A stretch of 33,656 nucleotides of DNA from NCBI GenBank assembly GCA_947566645.1, contig CANOKL010000046.1, forward strand, positions 1 to 33,656, read 5' to 3'. The stretch is from an uncultured Lachnospiraceae bacterium (GTDB lineage: Bacteria > Bacillota > Clostridia > Lachnospirales > Lachnospiraceae). Positions within the stretch are counted from its first letter, which is position 1. Every line of letters begins with the position of its first letter. The translations under genes were made by a program, and so were the position numbers. The notes beneath the pieces were generated by a model. That model ran no database searches. It was not told the DNA's origin and saw only the letters and a list, made by a program, of their open reading frames with translations. This document shows, piece after piece, positions 30,820-33,656 of this stretch.

Positions 30820-31986
30820 CTATACAACAACCTCTAGAATTTTTTCCCTTCTGCCAGTATTTCCCGGATACTTTTCGGAGAGAAACAGGTTATACAGGAT
30901 TGTCTCAAATATCCGGTTCGCGACTGCAACTGTATTTTCATGATTTTTCAGAAATCCAAACATAACGCCCACATTGATGACCGGGCTGTTGATTTCAAAG
31001 GTATACCGTGTACCGCAGAACAGAATGTCTTCGATCCGTTCCTTCAGGACAGGATATTGATGAAGAGTTTTTACCATGTCGTCAAAAAGTGCGTTTTTGT
31101 CCTGCAAAAATATACGGATTGCATTTAGAAATCCAGATATAGTCCAGGCATTCTTTCGCAGGGGATATTCTTTGCTGCCAGCAATCTGCTGATCAATGAT
31201 CATGCAGATACGGGATACCATATAGGGATAGCCATCTGTGTAATCATAAATTAAATGGCTGAGGGCAGGAATATCCATGCCCGTATGATAGTCTGCCTCA
31301 TATTCCGCAAGCATTCCGGCAATATCGTCAGGCTGGAAGCTGAGATCAAGATTAAAATCAGCAGCTATATTCCACGGGCTGTTATATTTCGCCTCTTCCC
31401 CAGGGTGAATCTTCAGCTTTAAATTTTTGATATCATACACGCCGGCAAGTATTACAGACTGGAAGGAATGGTCTCTTTTCTGCTGCTGTTCCAGATATTT
31501 ATTCCGGAGCAGGCCAAGAAAGGATAAAAATATCTGGTTATCCGCGCTTTTATCAACCTCATCAATCATAAGCACGACCTTTTTCCCATTATCTGAACAC
31601 AACTGTGTGATCCGGTCGCTTAAGTCGGAAAATGGGAGATCTTGAGAAACAGGCTGTTCCCATTGCTGTATGAGGCCTGCATCTGCTTTCTGCATTTTTA
31701 ATTCCCTGCTTATGCTACGGATGAGCCCTTTTGTAAAAGTATAAAGGGACTGAAACAGTTCGTCAGCGGCTTCAAAGCTTAACCGTATCACTGTATAATG
31801 CTCTTGCAGCTGTCTCTCCAGAAGATATAAGGTTGTAGTTTTCCCAAACTGCCGGGCGCGGTTTATTGTGAAATAGCTTCCCTTGTCTACATAGCCGGTA
31901 ATGATTTTATCAATCTGTTTCCTGGTATTTACCATGTAGTGCAGTTCGGGGATACATACACCTGTGGTATTGAAATTTTTTGGCAT
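30820..31986 (-). CDS. P-loop ATPase (AAA-like), paralog without nuclease domain
   Basis: A 388-residue paralog of the ATPase at 28600. The shared blocks are PELHYM, YFTINRARQFGKTTTL (Walker A), VVLMIDEVDKSADNQ (Walker B), SVILAGVYDIKNLKL, SPWNIAADF and the helical region up to ANRIFETILYNLFL. The C-terminal nuclease-like part is absent: after FLSEKYPGNTG it ends with the tail ILEVVV, which still resembles the last residues (ILVEAVV) of the longer protein. The start at 31986 (MPKNFNTTG) has GGGGGAAAG upstream; an ATG at 32067 is less likely. Confidence 0.82.
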   Translation of the reverse strand: MPKNFNTTGVCIPELHYMVNTRKQIDKIITGYVDKGSYFTINRARQFGKTTTLYLLERQLQEHYTVIRLSFEAADELFQSLYTFTKGLIRSISRELKMQKADAGLIQQWEQPVSQDLPFSDLSDRITQLCSDNGKKVVLMIDEVDKSADNQIFLSFLGLLRNKYLEQQQKRDHSFQSVILAGVYDIKNLKLKIHPGEEAKYNSPWNIAADFNLDLSFQPDDIAGMLAEYEADYHTGMDIPALSHLIYDYTDGYPYMVSRICMIIDQQIAGSKEYPLRKNAWTISGFLNAIRIFLQDKNALFDDMVKTLHQYPVLKERIEDILFCGTRYTFEINSPVINVGVMFGFLKNHENTVAVANRIFETILYNLFLSEKYPGNTGRREKILEVVV

Positions 31987-32024
31987 ATACTTTCCCCCGT
32001 AAGTGAAATCAGGACTATAATTAC

Positions 32025-32039
32025 TTGTACTAGGTACAA
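32025..32039. promoter_or_regulatory. Candidate operator upstream of the ATPase paralog
   Basis: TTGTAC-TAG-GTACAA (32025-32039) is a 15-base pseudo-palindrome between the ATPase start and the divergent DUF1015 promoter. Its size and symmetry suit a dimeric regulator. No regulator is encoded nearby. Confidence 0.35.
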
Positions 32040-32080
32040 ACTTATCATAAGTGTACTTAAAAATCAACTCTTAAATCTGG

Positions 32081-32109
32081 TTGAAATGATGTTTGATTAA
32101 GGGTAAAAT
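32081..32109 (+). promoter_or_regulatory. Promoter for the DUF1015 gene
   Basis: TTGAAA (32081-32086), a 17-base spacer and TAAAAT (32104-32109), 87 bases before the start codon. Confidence 0.6.
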
Positions 32110-32196
32110 ATTAACAGGTCTGTGGATGGTCTGCCTTAGGGAAACGAGGGTATTTATTGCGCGGACCGCTAAAAAGTGATTTGGGAGAGGACGATT

Positions 32197-33438
32197 ATGA
32201 AATCTTGTTTTCAGCCGGCGGAAATCCTGCTGCCGGAACATACAATTGAAAAATCAAAATGGGCAGTGATTGCCTGTGACCAGTTTACAAGCCAGCAGGA
32301 TTACTGGTCAGAGGTTGAGCATTATGTGGGCTCTGCGCGTTCAACATTACATATCATCTTTCCTGAGATTTATCTTGGAAATGATTCAGACCGTACACAA
32401 AGGATTCAGAAAATACAAAATAATATGGAGATATATCTTAAGGAACGTACACTAGAGACCGCAGTTTCATCCGGTTACATCCTTGTAGAGAGAGTGACAA
32501 AGTCCGGTGTCCGGATCGGCCTGGTTGGGCAGATTGATCTGGAGCAGTATGATTTCGACCCACGGCACAAGGCGCTGGTCAGGGCCACAGAAGGAACCGT
32601 TCTGTCCCGGATTCCGCCCCGTGTGGCGATACGTAAGGATGCAAAGATTGAGATACCACATGTCATGCTGCTGTTTGACGATCCTAAGAAACAGATTTTA
32701 GAGCCTCTGTACGAGAGGAGAGGGGAATTAAAAATGCTCTATGATACAGAGCTTATGCTGGATGGAGGCCATGTGAGAGGCTTTGCCGTTGAGCATGGGG
32801 AGGCCGAAGCGGTCACTGCAGAATTTGAACGGATGCAGACAGAAAGTGACGGCTTCCTGTTTGCGGTAGGAGACGGGAATCATTCCCTGGCTGCTGCAAA
32901 GGCCTGCTGGGATGCCGTGAAGCAGGGACTGTCCCCGGATGCGGCAGCGGTTCATCCGGCAAGATATGCCCTTGTGGAGGTGGTGAATCTTCATAGCCCC
33001 GCCCTGTGTTTTGAACCAATTCACCGGCTTCTGCTTCATGCGGAGATGCCCGGGTTAATGGAGTGTTTCCAAAAGAAGTTAAACGGGCAGGGCATGGACA
33101 TGGAAGACGGAGAGGAGATTGTATTTTCACAAGGGGAAAGGATGGCCGGAATCGGGATCAGAGGCCGCGGGGAGCGCCTTCCGGTTGAGATTCTGCAGGG
33201 CTTTCTGGATGACTATCTTATGGAGAATCCTAAGGTCCGGATTGATTATATTCACGGCAGGGAGTCACTGGAGGAACTGGAGAAAGAGACGGGTGGGTGT
33301 GGAATTTATCTGCAGTCCATTGATAAGAGAATGCTTTTTCCGGCGATCCGGGCGGGAGGCGTTCTGCCCCGGAAAACATTTTCCATCGGAGAAGCCCGGG
33401 AGAAGCGTTATTATATGGAATGTAAAAGACTGCGGTAG
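32197..33438 (+). CDS. DUF1015 family protein
   Basis: A 413-residue cytoplasmic protein of the DUF1015 family, whose function is unknown. The N-terminal family signature is PAEILLPE with WAVIACDQFTSQQDYW, and the central FAVGDGNHSLAAAKACWD is the most conserved motif. A DUF1015-like C-terminal end (GGVLPRKTFSIGEAREKRYY) shows that the protein is complete. ATG 32197 follows GGGAGAGG (32183-32190); an upstream in-frame GTG at 32176 lacks a site. It is the last complete gene of the window. Confidence 0.92.
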   Translation: MKSCFQPAEILLPEHTIEKSKWAVIACDQFTSQQDYWSEVEHYVGSARSTLHIIFPEIYLGNDSDRTQRIQKIQNNMEIYLKERTLETAVSSGYILVERVTKSGVRIGLVGQIDLEQYDFDPRHKALVRATEGTVLSRIPPRVAIRKDAKIEIPHVMLLFDDPKKQILEPLYERRGELKMLYDTELMLDGGHVRGFAVEHGEAEAVTAEFERMQTESDGFLFAVGDGNHSLAAAKACWDAVKQGLSPDAAAVHPARYALVEVVNLHSPALCFEPIHRLLLHAEMPGLMECFQKKLNGQGMDMEDGEEIVFSQGERMAGIGIRGRGERLPVEILQGFLDDYLMENPKVRIDYIHGRESLEELEKETGGCGIYLQSIDKRMLFPAIRAGGVLPRKTFSIGEAREKRYYMECKRLR

Positions 33439-33495
33439 AGCTACCTTGTTGCCCTTATCAGTCTGTTTTATCAGATTTGCAAGGGAAAAAAGTAA
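33439..33495 (+). pseudogene. Probable tail of a holin-like type I toxin
   Basis: Directly after the DUF1015 stop codon, in the same frame, an 18-residue stretch SYLVALISLFYQICKGKK ends at TAA 33493-33495. A hydrophobic helix followed by K-x-K-K is the C-terminus typical of small holin-like/Fst-type membrane toxins. No start codon lies between the two stops, so only a remnant is present. The family call is inference from a short sequence. Confidence 0.4.
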
Positions 33496-33497
33496 GA

Positions 33498-33656
33498 GCC
33501 GCCACTACCGCAAATAGTGACGGCCTGCCTCTACGAAAGTAGAGGTTAAGTTAATCCATTTTTGGGGTACAGCCGCTTGTATGGCTTTCCCTCTGCCTAT
33601 AATATCTTAAGTTTGACACCAAATATAACGGGAAGCCAGTAAAATCAAGGCTTCCC
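33498..33656. other. Hairpin-rich region, possible antitoxin RNA relic
   Basis: Four inverted repeats follow the toxin-like tail: GCCGCCACTA/TAGTGACGGC with one mismatch (33498-33524); CCTCTAC-GAAA-GTAGAGG (33528-33545), a stem with a GNRA-type loop; AGCC/GGCT (33571-33586); and GGGAAGCC/GGCTTCCC (33630-33656), ending at the last base. TTGACA (33613-33618) has no -10 at normal spacing. The arrangement resembles the 3' regions of type I toxin-antitoxin modules, but no promoter was fixed on either strand. Confidence 0.45.

Overview
The window looks like a stretch of a chromosome from an anaerobic clostridium, most likely Lachnospiraceae. The grounds are moderate GC, strong AGGAGG-type ribosome sites, Firmicute family assignments throughout (AraPQ-type transporter, YesL, DUF4230, ScpAB next to a D,D-carboxypeptidase) and no rRNA or tRNA. 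Species cannot be fixed from the sequence alone.

Layout. (1) 1-4434: tail of a sugar-binding protein, two ABC permeases, a GH51 arabinofuranosidase and a YesL-like membrane protein, together an arabino-oligosaccharide uptake and cleavage locus. (2) 4514-5222: a single-gene unit for an anchored DUF4230 protein. (3) 5286-10938: a complete five-gene peptide/nickel-type ABC importer, ending in a CsoR/RcnR-family regulator with a histidine-rich N-terminus that resembles nickel sensors. (4) 10964-14754: an orphan 97-residue protein with its own promoter and terminator, a HAD phosphatase, and an operon pairing a cytoplasmic ParB-like/BMP fusion protein with a metallophosphoesterase. (5) 14795-17766: a csoR-copA copper efflux operon whose ATPase carries a C-terminal copper-chaperone domain with its own internal ribosome site and start. 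(6) 17815-24930: VanZ-like protein, D,D-carboxypeptidase, two different aminopeptidases P, a HAD-IIA phosphatase and a YkuE-like metallophosphoesterase. (7) 25007-28470: scpA-scpB-D,D-carboxypeptidase and a small secreted protein. (8) 28600-31986: an accessory patch on the minus strand with two paralogous P-loop ATPases (one with a C-terminal PD-(D/E)XK nuclease-like domain, one without) and a truncated DUF1963/YwqG gene. (9) 32081-33656: a DUF1015 gene followed by what looks like the tail of a holin-like type I toxin and a hairpin-rich segment.

The strongest unexplained structure is a family of five near-identical palindromes with the core GGGACGGGG, each placed 2-9 bases after a stop codon. 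The most interesting gene-level observations are the embedded chaperone start inside copA, the histidine-rich nickel-type regulator attached to an importer rather than an exporter, the ParB-like/BMP fusion paired with a phosphoesterase, and the unequal ATPase paralogs. All assignments come from reading motifs by eye; no database search was run.
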